A stretch of DNA of 5,029 nucleotides from Pseudomonadota bacterium. GTDB lineage: Bacteria; Chloroflexota; UBA6077; JAJPHF01. The position numbers and the translations under genes are program-made. The stretch spans positions 1-5,029 of the forward strand of contig JAJPHF010000195.1 of NCBI GenBank assembly GCA_021325365.1. Direction: 5' to 3'. Within the stretch, counting starts at the first letter, position 1. Every line of letters begins with the position of its first letter. Positions 4,954-5,029 of the stretch are shown here, piece by piece. The notes beneath the pieces were generated by a model that worked only from the letters and a program-made list of their open reading frames with translations, had not been told where the DNA came from and did no database searches.

Positions 4954-5029
4954 GCAGCGGGCTCCAGCGCCGCGAAGCGTGAGCGGCGGGTCTGCGCCCG
5001 CGGGGTCTCGTCAAGCCAGTTAACGAGCC
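4950..5029 (-). CDS. C-terminal end of an unknown protein in an operon with the dehydrogenase (partial)
   Basis: On the minus strand a frame enters from the right edge and gives 25 codons (LVNWLDETPRAQ, then TRRSRFAALEPAA) before a TGA at 4950-4952. Third positions are mostly G/C. The stop overlaps the ATG of the dehydrogenase as ATGA, the usual arrangement of translationally coupled genes. The visible piece is a basic, then alanine-rich tail with no recognisable motif, so no family can be named. The other frames of this stretch have stops or read less like protein. Confidence 0.6.
   Translation of the reverse strand, partial: LVNWLDETPRAQTRRSRFAALEPAA

Noticed and set aside
1..5029. Search for CRISPR repeats, IS ends, tRNA genes, integrase sites and toxin-antitoxin pairs
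   Set aside because: No regularly spaced direct repeats, terminal inverted repeats with transposase, tRNA-like cloverleaf or paired small genes were seen; the T-loop-like GGGTTCG near 3414 has no matching arms.

Overview
The window is very GC-rich, by eye close to 70%, with strong G/C preference at third codon positions. It looks like an ordinary chromosomal segment of a free-living, high-GC bacterium. The secreted protein at 1168-3048 joins a Chloroflexota-style Ig-like/'GWAIDR' surface domain to an HExxH peptidase-like domain. The small zinc-binding protein and the FdhA-like dehydrogenase also fit a Thermomicrobia/Sphaerobacter-type Chloroflexota host. That assignment is inference from style, not proof. 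I see no rRNA, tRNA, CRISPR array, IS element or phage gene.

Layout from left to right. Positions 1-141 hold the tail of a plus-strand amidohydrolase-like gene. It converges on a minus-strand PAP2-family membrane phosphatase (178-1002), and a perfect 19-bp hairpin lies between them and inside the end of the PAP2 gene. A 165-bp divergent promoter region (1003-1167) follows, with a credible promoter in each direction and three consecutive inverted repeats. It drives PAP2 leftward and a 626-residue secreted HExxH metallopeptidase-like protein (1168-3048) rightward.

A 543-base gap (3049-3591) comes next. It starts with a GC hairpin on the peptidase stop codon and contains a stretch that looks like a weak, frame-broken coding remnant. 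It ends in the most interesting non-coding element of the window: a good promoter (TTGGCG, 18 bp, TGGTACAAT), a 5' hairpin, then a terminator-shaped hairpin with a U-rich tract. All of this lies upstream of a 66-residue CxxC...HxxC protein (3592-3792), so the layout suggests an attenuated leader or a short RNA of about 65 nt.

The small gene converges, across a perfect 22-bp hairpin, on a zinc-dependent medium-chain dehydrogenase of the formaldehyde-dehydrogenase-like group (3847-4953, minus). The dehydrogenase starts inside the stop codon of another minus-strand gene (ATGA overlap), of which only the last 25 codons are in the window. Those two genes form an operon. The dehydrogenase lacks the first strands of its GroES-like fold compared with its family, although its start is well supported.

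The genes do not make one pathway. PAP2 (lipid phosphate/undecaprenyl recycling) and the secreted peptidase share a cell-envelope theme and a divergent regulatory region. The rest are independent units. I do not see a clear new defence or mobile system. The best leads are the leader RNA with its small zinc protein, the tandem dyads at 1039-1107, and the shortened dehydrogenase.
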